The notes under the pieces are model-generated. The model made no database searches and was not told the DNA's origin. It was given only the letters and a program-made list of their open reading frames with translations. Below, in pieces: positions 1 through 6,763 of a stretch of 13,366 nt of DNA. Each line of letters starts with the position of its first letter. The stretch's first letter is position 1. The DNA comes from HK-STAS-PATE-36 sp964610345 (lineage in GTDB: Bacteria; Patescibacteriota; Saccharimonadia; Saccharimonadales; JAGQNJ01): positions 1 through 13,366 of the forward strand of contig CAZSVQ010000024.1 of NCBI GenBank assembly GCA_964610345.1, written 5' to 3'. Made by a program: the position numbers and the translations under genes.

Positions 1-560
1 TTTTGTTCGGTAATTAACTCGCCGAGCCACATCAATAACATGGCTCCACCGGTTAACGCAGATACCATTAACACCCATTGCATAAAACTAGCATTAGCAG
101 TGATATCACCCAACCCACCGATACTTGCTGCTGTTTGCTTAACAAGATATATAGAACCGATGGACTGGATAATTGCCAATGGCAAAGCTAACAATCTGGT
201 ATATTGATTAATCTTCTTACGGCCAAATTCACCCTCTTTATTTAATGCTTCTAGCTGGGGTATAGCTCTGGTAAGTAACTGCATTATAATTGAAGCATTA
301 ATGTACGGACCTAGGCCGACCAACATAATTGAAAAGTTGGCTAACGCCCCGCCAGATAAAACATCTACAAAACTTAATAATTGTGAGGATTGAGCAGAAT
401 TAAATAGTGTCTCTAAGATCTGTTTAAGAGTTTCACCATTTGCGATAGGGATTGGAATATGAGCTAACACCCTGAAAACTAAAATCATCCCAATTACCGC
501 AAAGATTTTCTTACGCATCTCAGCGTTCGTTAGTGATTTACCAATTATCTTCCAGTTCAT
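1..560 (-). CDS. secY: Protein translocase subunit SecY, N-terminal part (runs off the window)
   Basis: SecY is the pore-forming subunit of the SecYEG translocon in the cytoplasmic membrane; it exports and inserts proteins. The first 186 residues are present and the 3' end lies outside the window. The start MNWKIIGKSL is followed by the family's first membrane segment at about residues 17-35, a plug-like region with SGGALANFSIM near 69-79, GLGPYINASIIMQLL at 82-96, a basic loop with GEFGRKKINQYTR near 110-122, and MWLGELIT at 177-184. All are SecY hallmarks. The start ATG lies 131 bases after rplO, the largest gap within the ribosomal block. The only upstream Shine-Dalgarno candidate is AAGGAA about 13 bases away, which is weak. 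secY is normally the last or nearly last gene of the spc operon, as here. Confidence 0.97.
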   Translation of the reverse strand, partial: MNWKIIGKSLTNAEMRKKIFAVIGMILVFRVLAHIPIPIANGETLKQILETLFNSAQSSQLLSFVDVLSGGALANFSIMLVGLGPYINASIIMQLLTRAIPQLEALNKEGEFGRKKINQYTRLLALPLAIIQSIGSIYLVKQTAASIGGLGDITANASFMQWVLMVSALTGGAMLLMWLGELITEQ

Positions 561-691
561 TTGTTAGAAAAAATTCCTTAACCTTGGTTTATTTTAGCCG
601 TATATTAACCTTATCCCTTATATTTGCATATGCGCAAGGGTTGCACACTGATACCTTAATATTGTAGCCAATAATTGTCTGTATACGAAAC
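561..691. other. Spacer between rplO and secY with a small inverted repeat
   Basis: This 131-base spacer is unusually long for this cluster. It holds a modest inverted repeat at 615-640 (CCCTT and AAGGG arms enclosing the 8-bp palindrome GCATATGC at 626-633). I see no convincing promoter with two matched hexamers and no terminator with a U run. It could hold a weak secY promoter or an mRNA processing or regulatory structure, but the sequence does not decide this. Confidence 0.35.
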
Positions 692-1159
692 TTATTTTGT
701 TGTTTTTTCTTTAGCACTTCTTTTTGGTCGTTCAGCTATGGTTACAGAACCACCTGCTTTCTCAACTGCTAAAGTTGCGGATTTACTAGCAGACTGAACA
801 CTTACGGAAACCTTTTTAGTTACTTCACCGCTAACAATTAGCTTAACGCGAACATAAGGATTAGAAATTAATCCCTTTTCTGCTAAAACAAAATTATCAA
901 CTTTTAGGCCAAGTTCATTTAATTGACTGGTGTAAATATTTTCAGCTTTTGCACGTACTGAACGGAAGCCAGGCAATTTTGGCAATCTTTGAGCTAATGG
1001 ATTTTGTCCACCCTCAAAACCTGGTCGCACTCCACCACCTGTACGTGAATTTTGACCTTTTGTTCCACGGCCAGCTGTTTTGCCTTTACCGGCAGCAATT
1101 CCACGTCCAACCCGAGTTGATTGTTTTTGTTTGTCGATTGTCAATTCGTTATATTTCAT
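692..1159 (-). CDS. rplO: 50S ribosomal protein L15
   Basis: L15 is a late-assembling large-subunit protein that contacts 23S rRNA. The 155-residue product has the glycine- and arginine-rich N-terminal extension of the family (GRGIAAGKGKTAGRGTKGQ near 18-36, then GGGVRPGFEGGQNPLAQRLPK) followed by the globular C-terminal domain and a lysine-rich tail. It is slightly longer than the usual 145 or so residues. The ATG overlaps the rpsE stop in a TAATG, with GAGGT of the rpsE end serving as ribosome binding site. In most bacteria rpmD lies between rpsE and rplO; here there is no room for it. Confidence 0.98.
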   Translation of the reverse strand: MKYNELTIDKQKQSTRVGRGIAAGKGKTAGRGTKGQNSRTGGGVRPGFEGGQNPLAQRLPKLPGFRSVRAKAENIYTSQLNELGLKVDNFVLAEKGLISNPYVRVKLIVSGEVTKKVSVSVQSASKSATLAVEKAGGSVTIAERPKRSAKEKTTK

Positions 1160-1692
1160 TATTTTACCTCTGCTATCTTCGCTGCTTTTTTGGGTTTAGT
1201 TTTAGCTGTTACCCATTTATTAGCAGGCTCAATGCTTGCAAGAGCATCAATAGTTGCGTATGCTATATTAATTTTATTGGCAGATCCGAGAGATTTTGAA
1301 AGTGCATTGTTTACGCCAGCCACTTCAAGAACTGTACGTACTACACCTCCAGCGATTAAGCCAGTACCAGCGCTTGCTGGTTTAAGTAAAATTTTTGCAC
1401 CAGAAACTTTAGCTTCTGCTTCATGAGGTAATGTACCTTTGTATAGAGCAATATTTACCATGTTTTTCTTAGCAACATCAGTGGCTTTAGTTATAGCACT
1501 AGTAACATCAAGACCTTTTGATACACCTGCGCCAACTCTACCCTTATGATCACCGACTACAACTAATGCTCGAAATCTAAAACGTCGTCCACCCTTTACC
1601 ACGCGAGCTACTCGATCGATATGAACCATACGTTCATCAAGTTGATTTTCTTCATTACCTAATTCTTTTGCTAATGTTCTATTATCAGCCAT
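1159..1692 (-). CDS. rpsE: 30S ribosomal protein S5
   Basis: S5 sits near the mRNA entry channel and the decoding region and affects translational accuracy. The 177-residue product has the N-terminal double-stranded RNA-binding-like domain (MVHIDRVARVVKGGRRFRF, then VVVGDHKGRVGAGVSKG) and the C-terminal domain with AGTGLIAGGVVRTVLEVAG. The length is within the normal family range. It starts two bases after the rplR stop, with GGAG seven bases upstream of the ATG. Its last residues, AEVK, are encoded by codons that also form the GAGGT ribosome binding site of rplO. Confidence 0.98.
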   Translation of the reverse strand: MADNRTLAKELGNEENQLDERMVHIDRVARVVKGGRRFRFRALVVVGDHKGRVGAGVSKGLDVTSAITKATDVAKKNMVNIALYKGTLPHEAEAKVSGAKILLKPASAGTGLIAGGVVRTVLEVAGVNNALSKSLGSANKINIAYATIDALASIEPANKWVTAKTKPKKAAKIAEVK

Positions 1693-1693
1693 A

Positions 1694-2050
1694 TTAAAAC
1701 TCCAATCCGCCTTGTCGGGCTTTATCTGCTAGCGCCTTAACACGTCCGTGATACAAGCGTCCATTCCTGTCGAATACAACTTTCTTGATTTTCTTATCTT
1801 TAGCTTGCTTTGCAATTTGTGTGCCAATCAGTTCAGCTTTTTCTGTCATTGTACCTTTAGCAGATTTATTGCCAATTGTTGTTGCTGATACCAATGTTGA
1901 GTGCTTTGAATCATCAATAATTTGGGCACTTACGTGGCTATTACTTATAAAAACACTAAGTCTGGGTCGTTCACTGGTTCCAACAGCAACCTTACGGATA
2001 CGCGCTTTACGACGAGCCAAATTTTGAGTTGTTTGCTTTAAACGGTTCAT
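1694..2050 (-). CDS. rplR: 50S ribosomal protein L18
   Basis: L18 binds 5S rRNA together with L5 and helps attach it to the large subunit. The 118-residue product has a basic N-terminus (NLARRKARIRKVAVGTSERPRL), the core SVFISNSHVSAQIID, and the conserved end VVFDRNGRLYHGRVKALADKARQGGLEF. Length is typical. The ATG directly follows the TAG stop of rplF, with AAAGGA in the rplF end as ribosome binding site. Its partner L5 is encoded upstream in the same cluster. Confidence 0.98.
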   Translation of the reverse strand: MNRLKQTTQNLARRKARIRKVAVGTSERPRLSVFISNSHVSAQIIDDSKHSTLVSATTIGNKSAKGTMTEKAELIGTQIAKQAKDKKIKKVVFDRNGRLYHGRVKALADKARQGGLEF

Positions 2051-2590
2051 CTACTTATCCTTTCCTGACTTTCCTGATTTTCTTATAATATGTTCACCTT
2101 CGTAGCGAATACCTTTACCTTTATATGGTTCGGGTTTCTTCAATGCCCTAATTTCAGCCGCAACTTGCCCTACTTGTTGCTTGGTAATACCTGTAATTGT
2201 AATTGTGTTCTGCTCAACTGTCGCAGTAATACCCTCTGGTAACTTGTATTCAACTTGGTGCGAAAAACCCAAGTTTAATTTCAGTTGATTACCAGTTAAT
2301 GCAACCCTAAAACCCACACCGTGAATTTCAAGCTTTTTACTAAAACCACTCACTACTCCAACAATCATATTATTGATTAGCGCTCGCATTAAACCGTGTT
2401 TTGCACGATGAACTGGTTGGTCATCAATTCTAGTTACAATTACTTGATCTGCTTCTTGTTTTACTGTAATGCCGGGCATTGTAAACTGTTTAAGCTCACC
2501 TTTGGGGCCTTTTACAGTAACAAAATCATTGTCGACAGTGATTGTCACACCAGCGGGGATTTTGATTGGTAGTTTTCCTACTCGACTCAT
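2051..2590 (-). CDS. rplF: 50S ribosomal protein L6
   Basis: L6 lies near the sarcin-ricin loop and the factor-binding site of the large subunit. The 179-residue product shows the two repeated L6 domains. The first starts MSRVGKLPIKIPAGV and includes VKGPKGELKQ. The second includes ISGV-like and ITKQQVGQVAAEIRALKKPEPYKGKGIRYEGE near residues 135-165, the family signature. The gene follows rpsH after a 15-base gap containing AAGAGGT. It is one of three genes in the window that stop with TAG. Confidence 0.98.
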   Translation of the reverse strand: MSRVGKLPIKIPAGVTITVDNDFVTVKGPKGELKQFTMPGITVKQEADQVIVTRIDDQPVHRAKHGLMRALINNMIVGVVSGFSKKLEIHGVGFRVALTGNQLKLNLGFSHQVEYKLPEGITATVEQNTITITGITKQQVGQVAAEIRALKKPEPYKGKGIRYEGEHIIRKSGKSGKDK

Positions 2591-2605
2591 TTTATTACCT
2601 CTTTT

Positions 2606-3001
2606 TTAATAAACTTTACAAATTAATTCACCACCAAGGCGCTTAGTCTTGGCATCGCTACCAGTCATTAGCCCTTGTGATGTCGATACAATTACTATTC
2701 CACGACCACGCTTAACTGTTGGTATGCCCTGTACGTTAACGTATTGTCGCCGGCCAGGTGTGCTAATACGCTCAATAGCTGTGATGTTAGCGTTATGATC
2801 TTCCGCATTTATACGGATTACCAAATGCTTATCTATGCCTTTGCCATCTGTTTTTACGCTTTGGATGAATTTATTCTCAGCTAGCAATTGAGCAACTGAT
2901 TCTTTGATCCTTGAATATGGTACATTAACTTCATTCTTGCGTACCATAATTGCATTACGGATTCTGGTTAACATATCTGAAATTGGGTCTGTTGATGTCA
3001 T
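2606..3001 (-). CDS. rpsH: 30S ribosomal protein S8
   Basis: S8 is a primary 16S rRNA-binding protein needed for small-subunit central domain assembly. The 131-residue product begins MTSTDPISDMLTRIRNA, as in nearly all S8 proteins, and has the C-terminal signature VSTSQGLMTGSDAKTKRLGGELICKVY. Length is standard. A clear AAGGAG lies just after the rpsN stop and upstream of the ATG. In E. coli, S8 represses the spc operon by binding near the rplE start. I do not see an obvious copy of that site here, though I cannot fold the RNA. Confidence 0.98.
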   Translation of the reverse strand: MTSTDPISDMLTRIRNAIMVRKNEVNVPYSRIKESVAQLLAENKFIQSVKTDGKGIDKHLVIRINAEDHNANITAIERISTPGRRQYVNVQGIPTVKRGRGIVIVSTSQGLMTGSDAKTKRLGGELICKVY

Positions 3002-3011
3002 ATTTTACTCC

Positions 3012-3281
3012 TTACCAACTAGCCTTTGTTACACCAGGAATTTCACCCTTGCTGGCGTGTTCACGGAATGAAATACGCGACAAACCAAAAGTGCGCATAT
3101 ATGCACGTGGTCGGCCAGTTTCTTCACAGCGGTTTTTCCAGCGTGTAGGTGATGAATTACGAGGCAATTTATGTAGAGCCTCAAAATCACCGGCAGCTTT
3201 AAGCTCTGCTCGTTTATCAGCATATTTTGCAATCATTGCTTTGCGCTTTTTATCACGTGCAATTATAGATTTTTTAGCCAT
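3012..3281 (-). CDS. rpsN: 30S ribosomal protein S14, zinc-free type
   Basis: S14 belongs to the head of the small subunit. The 89-residue product starts MAKKSIIARDKKRK and ends with NRCEETGRPRAYMRTFGLSRISFREHASKGEIPGVTKASW in segments typical of the long, zinc-free form. The paired CxxC motifs of the short zinc-ribbon form (about 61 residues) are missing. It is shorter than the E. coli protein (101) because the linker between the N-terminal helix and the core is reduced. The ATG overlaps the rplE stop (TAATG), with AAGGAG in the last rplE codons. Confidence 0.97.
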   Translation of the reverse strand: MAKKSIIARDKKRKAMIAKYADKRAELKAAGDFEALHKLPRNSSPTRWKNRCEETGRPRAYMRTFGLSRISFREHASKGEIPGVTKASW

Positions 3282-3856
3282 TATTTTGCCTCCTTAGTTT
3301 TCTCAAATGGCATACCAAATTTGGTTAGAAGTGCCTTGGAATGTTCTGGTTGTTCTGCATTTACTACGCAAACTATTTGCATGCCATGGGTTATTGGTGA
3401 ATCTTCAAAAGTAATTTCTGGAAACACAGTTTGATCGTTTAAACCTATACTGTAATTACCTTGCTTATCAAAAGCCTTGACGCTTACTCCATGAAAGTCA
3501 CGCAGTCTTGGAAGCACGATATTGATTAATCGGTCTAAAAATTCATACATTTGGTTACCACGGAGTGTAACTTTTAGACCAATTTTATTGCCTTCTCGCA
3601 ATTTAAAACTAGCAATTGATAACTTGGCTGTTGTCTGGATAGGTTCTTGGCCAGTTATTTTACGAAGTGTGGTTGTTGCAACTTCCATAAGTCTTTTATC
3701 GTCTTTAGCACGCCCAAGTCCTATATTAACAACAATTTTTTCTAACGATGGAACTTGGTTAATATTCTCTAGTTTTAGCTCTTTTTGGAGTTCACCAATA
3801 AATTGATCACTATATTGGCTCTTCAAACGAGCTACTGATTTAACTGCGTTAGCCAT
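3281..3856 (-). CDS. rplE: 50S ribosomal protein L5
   Basis: L5 binds 5S rRNA and contacts the P-site tRNA. The 191-residue product, slightly longer than the usual 180, contains PSLEKIVVNIGLGRAKDD, TGQEPIQTTAKLSIASFKLREG and the C-terminal TVFPEI plus MQIVCVVNAE segments. The ATG overlaps the rplX stop (TAATG). The ribosome binding site AAGGAG sits in the last codons of rplX, eight bases upstream. L5 should therefore still be translatable even though rplX has an internal stop, but coupling to upstream translation would be lost if ribosomes leave at that stop. Confidence 0.98.
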   Translation of the reverse strand: MANAVKSVARLKSQYSDQFIGELQKELKLENINQVPSLEKIVVNIGLGRAKDDKRLMEVATTTLRKITGQEPIQTTAKLSIASFKLREGNKIGLKVTLRGNQMYEFLDRLINIVLPRLRDFHGVSVKAFDKQGNYSIGLNDQTVFPEITFEDSPITHGMQIVCVVNAEQPEHSKALLTKFGMPFEKTKEAK

Positions 3857-4185
3857 TATTTGATCTCCTTATTGGTTTTTTTGTAAATACGGGTTTTGTT
3901 ACCATCTTTATCAAACTTAAACCCAATTTTGCTTGGTTTTTTGCTGGTTGGTTCAACAATAGCCACTTTGCTTACATTTATTGGTTTAGTTATATCAATT
4001 ATGCCACCTTGAGGATGTTGTTTATTAGGCTTAAGGTGTTTTTTAACAATATTAATGCCCTCAACAGTAACTTTATTTTCTGCTGGATGAACGGCTGTTA
4101 CTTTACCAGTTTTGCCTTTTTATTTACCGGCAATTACAACAACTTCGTCATCTTTTTGCAATCTGATTTTGTATATAGTTGCCAT
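3856..4185 (-). pseudogene. rplX: 50S ribosomal protein L24 with an in-frame TAA at codon 22
   Basis: The frame reads MATIYKIRLQKDDEVVVIAGK, then TAA at 4120-4122, then KGKTGKVTAVHPAENKVTVEG and on to a normal C-terminus ending KKTNKEIK. L24 starts large-subunit assembly by binding 23S rRNA. The stop falls in the KOW motif, where the family reads IAGK-x-KGKTGKV, so only the variable x residue is hit. Everything else is intact: 109 codon positions, a start overlapping the rplN stop (TAATG, with GGAGG upstream), an end overlapping the rplE start, and no frameshift. L24 is conserved and usually needed for normal growth, so a base-call or assembly error, or a minority variant, is the simplest explanation. 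Readthrough or a real lesion is possible. One substitution (from GAA, AAA, CAA, TAT or TAC) accounts for it. Confidence 0.9.
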
Positions 4186-4553
4186 TATAGTACCTCCGGT
4201 GCTAAGCTGATAATCTTTGCGTAACCTTGGTCGCGAAGTTCTCTTGGAACAGGCCCAAATATACGGGTTGCCTTAGGTAATTTATCATCACCAATAATTA
4301 CAGCAGCATTGTCATCAAACTTTATAGTTGAGCCATCTTTACGCTTAATTGTTGCTTTGGATCGCACAACTACAGCTCGAACAACTGTCTTCTTCTTAAC
4401 ATTTCCAGTTGGACTTGCATCTTTTACGGTCGCAACAATAATGTCACCAACTCGTGCATAACGGCGCCTAGTACCACCCAAAACGCGTATACACAAAATT
4501 TCTTTAGCACCACTATTATCGCAAACCTTCAATCTGGATTCTTGCTGTACCAT
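4185..4553 (-). CDS. rplN: 50S ribosomal protein L14
   Basis: L14 sits at the intersubunit face and contacts 16S rRNA and L19. The 122-residue product begins MVQQESRLKVCDNSGAKE and shows GTRRRYARVGDIIVATVKDA and RAVVVRSK, then FDDNAAVII and GPVPRELR, all diagnostic of L14. Its length equals the common family length of 122-123. The ATG overlaps the rpsQ stop, with GAGGAG in the rpsQ tail. Its own last codons (PEVL) encode the CGGAGGT ribosome binding site of rplX. Confidence 0.98.
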   Translation of the reverse strand: MVQQESRLKVCDNSGAKEILCIRVLGGTRRRYARVGDIIVATVKDASPTGNVKKKTVVRAVVVRSKATIKRKDGSTIKFDDNAAVIIGDDKLPKATRIFGPVPRELRDQGYAKIISLAPEVL

Positions 4554-4837
4554 TACGCAGTCTCCTCGGTTGCTTCTTTTATGTCTTCGTCACGTAATGC
4601 CGGACGTTCGATAATTTTTTTAAGTTCGTACCGCTTTCGAGCACTCAATGGGCGAGTTTCGCTAATCAATACTTTGTCACCTATTTTGGCCTCGTTCTTT
4701 TCATCATGAGCCATAACTTTTTGAGACGCAATGTAGCGCTTTTTGTAAATTGGGTGACTTTTGTGGGTGACAATAGTCACAACAATCGACTTGTCTGGAC
4801 GATCAGAAGTAACGGTACCTTGTAAGACTTTAGCCAT
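4553..4837 (-). CDS. rpsQ: 30S ribosomal protein S17
   Basis: S17 is a primary 16S rRNA-binding protein with an OB fold. The 94-residue product contains LQGTVTSDRPDKSIVVTI, HPIYKKRYIASQKVMAHDE and the signature GDKVLISETRPLSARKRYEL. An acidic tail (EDIKEATEETA) extends beyond the usual 85 or so residues. It begins directly after the TAG of rpmC, with AAGGAG in the rpmC tail. Confidence 0.97.
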   Translation of the reverse strand: MAKVLQGTVTSDRPDKSIVVTIVTHKSHPIYKKRYIASQKVMAHDEKNEAKIGDKVLISETRPLSARKRYELKKIIERPALRDEDIKEATEETA

Positions 4838-5038
4838 CTACTTGGTCTCCTTTGTTAGTTGTTCACTGAGCACAGTAAGCATGCGCGCTAAATCACGGCG
4901 CTTGTTCCGGATTGCACGTGAATTATGAGTTTCACCCATGGCAATCTGTCTACGAAGAACTGCAATTTCTTCACGCAACTTCGTGCTTTCTTTAGTTAAA
5001 TCAACGGTTGATAATTTACGGATTTCAATAATCTTCAT
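4838..5038 (-). CDS. rpmC: 50S ribosomal protein L29
   Basis: L29 lies near the exit of the nascent-peptide tunnel. I chose the ATG at 5038, giving 66 residues that begin MKIIEIRKLS, the normal L29 start. A longer frame beginning at 5110 would overlap rplP by about 70 bases and adds unrelated residues. The chosen ATG is preceded by GGAGGAG at seven bases, within the REEN-encoding end of rplP. The body shows the two-helix hairpin of the family (ELRxEIAVLRRQIAMGE-like segment, then RAIRNKRRDLARMLTVLSE). It ends KETK and stops with TAG. Confidence 0.97.
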   Translation of the reverse strand: MKIIEIRKLSTVDLTKESTKLREEIAVLRRQIAMGETHNSRAIRNKRRDLARMLTVLSEQLTKETK

Positions 5039-5039
5039 A

Positions 5040-5453
5040 TTAATTCTCCTCCCGTACAAGGAACTTTGTCTTGACCGGAAGTTTATGAGCCGCCAAGCGC
5101 ATTGCTTCACGGGCTACTTCTTCTGAAACTCCTTGCATTTCAAACATAATCGTACCAGGTCGGACTTTAGCGACAAAAAAGTCAGGACTACCCTTACCGC
5201 TACCCATTTTAGTACCAACAGCTTTACGAGTAACTGGGGTGTGTGGAAAAATACGAATCCAAATTTTACCACCACGCTTAATGTAGCGGGTCATAGCTTG
5301 ACGAGCAGCTTCAATTTGACGTGAAGTAATCCGATCCATACCCTGCGATTGCAAAGCATATTGACCAAAGGCTATTGTGTTGCCGCTAGTTGCAACGCCC
5401 TTCATACGTCCAACGCGGACTCGTCGAAACTTAGTTCTTTTTGGCATTAACAT
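5040..5453 (-). CDS. rplP: 50S ribosomal protein L16
   Basis: L16 helps form the tRNA-binding site on the large subunit and is essential for peptidyl-transfer architecture. The 137-residue product starts MLMPKRTKFRRVRVGRMKG, typical of the family, and includes FGQYALQSQG, ITSRQIEAARQAMTRYIKRGGKIWIRIFP, and the conserved KMGSGKGSPDFFVAKVRPG. The start lies one base after the rpsC stop, with GGGAGAGG in the rpsC tail. Confidence 0.98.
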   Translation of the reverse strand: MLMPKRTKFRRVRVGRMKGVATSGNTIAFGQYALQSQGMDRITSRQIEAARQAMTRYIKRGGKIWIRIFPHTPVTRKAVGTKMGSGKGSPDFFVAKVRPGTIMFEMQGVSEEVAREAMRLAAHKLPVKTKFLVREEN

Positions 5454-5454
5454 C

Positions 5455-6084
5455 TTAAGCTACCTCTCCCTTATAAATCCACACCTTCACACCAATAATA
5501 CCGGCTGGTGTTTGAGCTGGAATGTAGGCATAGTCAATATCGGCGCGAATAGTGTGTAACGGTACGCTACCGAGGATTTCTTTTTCTCGACGAGCCATTT
5601 CAGCACCATTTAAACGACCCGATAATTCAATCCTAATACCTTTAGCGCCAGAGCGCATTGTTGAGGCTGCAGTAGATTTCATAGCTCGGCGGAAAGAAAT
5701 TCGACGTTGCAACTGGAAAGCAATGTTTTCTGCAACTAATTTTGCATAAAGTTCTGGTTTTTTAACTTCTTCAATATTTACTCTTACTGGTACTTTATAA
5801 ATTTTTTCAATAGCGTTCTTTAGTTCTTGAACACCAGCGCCACCACGTCCGATAACAACACCAGCTTTTGCGGTAGATAAAGTAACAGTTACAAGATTAG
5901 GCGATCGCTCAATATCAACTTTGTTAATAGCAGCTCTAGAACCTAGTTTTGCGTCAATCATACGTCTAACTTCAAGATCTTGAGTTAAGTATTTAGCATA
6001 ATCTTTTTTGCTTGCAAACCATTTACTTCGCCAATCTTTATTGACCTGTAAACGCATAGAAATTGGATTTACTTTTTGGCCCAT
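5455..6084 (-). CDS. rpsC: 30S ribosomal protein S3
   Basis: S3 forms part of the mRNA entry tunnel and has helicase-assisting activity in the small-subunit head. The 209-residue product begins MGQKVNPISMRL. It has a KH RNA-binding domain with GVVIGRGGAGVQELK near residues 75-89 (GRGG is the KH loop). Its C-terminal domain shows QLQRRISFRRAMKS and GAKGIRIELSGRLNGAEMAR. Unlike E. coli S3 it has almost no extra C-terminal tail, ending VWIYKGEVA. The ATG directly follows the rplV TAA. Confidence 0.98.
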   Translation of the reverse strand: MGQKVNPISMRLQVNKDWRSKWFASKKDYAKYLTQDLEVRRMIDAKLGSRAAINKVDIERSPNLVTVTLSTAKAGVVIGRGGAGVQELKNAIEKIYKVPVRVNIEEVKKPELYAKLVAENIAFQLQRRISFRRAMKSTAASTMRSGAKGIRIELSGRLNGAEMARREKEILGSVPLHTIRADIDYAYIPAQTPAGIIGVKVWIYKGEVA

Positions 6085-6474
6085 TTATTTAGTCTCCTTC
6101 TTGATTTCTTTAGATTTAGCTGGAGACTTCTTAGCTTCTCGCATATCACCATCAACAACCACACGAATATGCGAAGATTTCTTCTGAAAAGGCAAAGCAC
6201 GGCCATGAGCTGCAGGTTTGTAGCGCTTTAGGCGTGGCCCGGGTGTAACAGAAATTTCCACGATTTGGAGTGAGCCAGGCTTATAGTTATGATTATGCTC
6301 AGCGTTGGCTTGAGCAGATTTTATTACTCTAGCAACTGCGTCAGCACTTCGGCGTGGCGTGTTTTCTAGAATTGTTAGCGCATCTGATACGCTACGCCCA
6401 CGCACCAATGAGGCAACTACGCCAGTTTTTCTTGGGCTCATTTTAACACCTTTTGCGATAGCTTGCACACTCAT
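6085..6474 (-). CDS. rplV: 50S ribosomal protein L22
   Basis: L22 lines the nascent-peptide exit tunnel with an extended beta hairpin. The 129-residue product has MSPRKTGVVASLVRGRSVSDAL, the helix region ADAVARVIKSAQANAEHNHN, and the hairpin segment GPRLKRYKPAAHGRALPFQKKSSHIRVVV. A lysine-rich tail (KSPAKSKEIKKETK) extends past the usual family end. The last codons contain the AAGGAG ribosome binding site for rpsC. The ATG directly follows the rpsS stop. Confidence 0.98.
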   Translation of the reverse strand: MSVQAIAKGVKMSPRKTGVVASLVRGRSVSDALTILENTPRRSADAVARVIKSAQANAEHNHNYKPGSLQIVEISVTPGPRLKRYKPAAHGRALPFQKKSSHIRVVVDGDMREAKKSPAKSKEIKKETK

Positions 6475-6750
6475 TTATTTGCCACCTTTCGCTAATTTAC
6501 CGCCGTGACTACGGAATTTTCTGGTTGGTGCAAATTCACCAAGTTTGTGTCCGACCATGTTTTCGGTTACAAAAACTGGTACATGAACTTTACCATTGTG
6601 TACGGCTATAGTTTTGCCAACAAATTCAGGTGCAATTGTAGATGCTCGAGCCCATGTTTTAATGATGGTTCGGTCCTCTTTTGCCAATGCTCCAACTTTT
6701 TTTGCAAGCTTTGGGTCTACAAATGGTCCTTTTTTTAGTGAACGACTCAT
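6475..6750 (-). CDS. rpsS: 30S ribosomal protein S19
   Basis: S19 is in the head of the small subunit and contacts S13 and tRNA. The 91-residue product reads MSRSLKKGPFVDPKLAKKV at the start, then IKTWARASTIAPEFVGKTIAVHNGKVHVPVFVTENMVGHKLGEFAPTR in its core, matching the family closely in sequence and length. A GAGGTA lies between the rplB stop and its ATG. Confidence 0.98.
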   Translation of the reverse strand: MSRSLKKGPFVDPKLAKKVGALAKEDRTIIKTWARASTIAPEFVGKTIAVHNGKVHVPVFVTENMVGHKLGEFAPTRKFRSHGGKLAKGGK

Positions 6751-6763
6751 TGTCTATTACCTC

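Noticed and set aside
949..1426. Plus-strand open frames across rplO and rpsE.
   Set aside because: They are shadows of conserved ribosomal genes on the other strand, with no supporting start signals or recognisable protein features.
3029..3232. A second minus-strand frame of 67 codons inside rpsN.
   Set aside because: It overlaps rpsN in another frame and has no start signal; rpsN is a clear S14 match.
3856..4119. A shorter L24 starting after the internal stop.
   Set aside because: No ATG, GTG or TTG with a ribosome binding site occurs soon after codon 22, and the product would lack the first strand of the KOW domain.
3856..4185. Reassignment of TAA to a sense codon as the explanation for the rplX stop.
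   Set aside because: Twenty neighbouring genes use TAA as their real stop, so a general reassignment is not tenable.
4009..4224. A plus-strand open frame over rplX, considered as a replacement gene for the interrupted L24.
   Set aside because: The minus-strand frame gives a clear L24 over its full length. The plus-strand product has no recognisable feature and runs antisense to it.
5039..5110. An upstream extension of rpmC starting at 5110.
   Set aside because: It overlaps the end of rplP and adds residues unlike L29. The ATG at 5038 has a strong Shine-Dalgarno sequence and the standard MKIIEIRKLS start.
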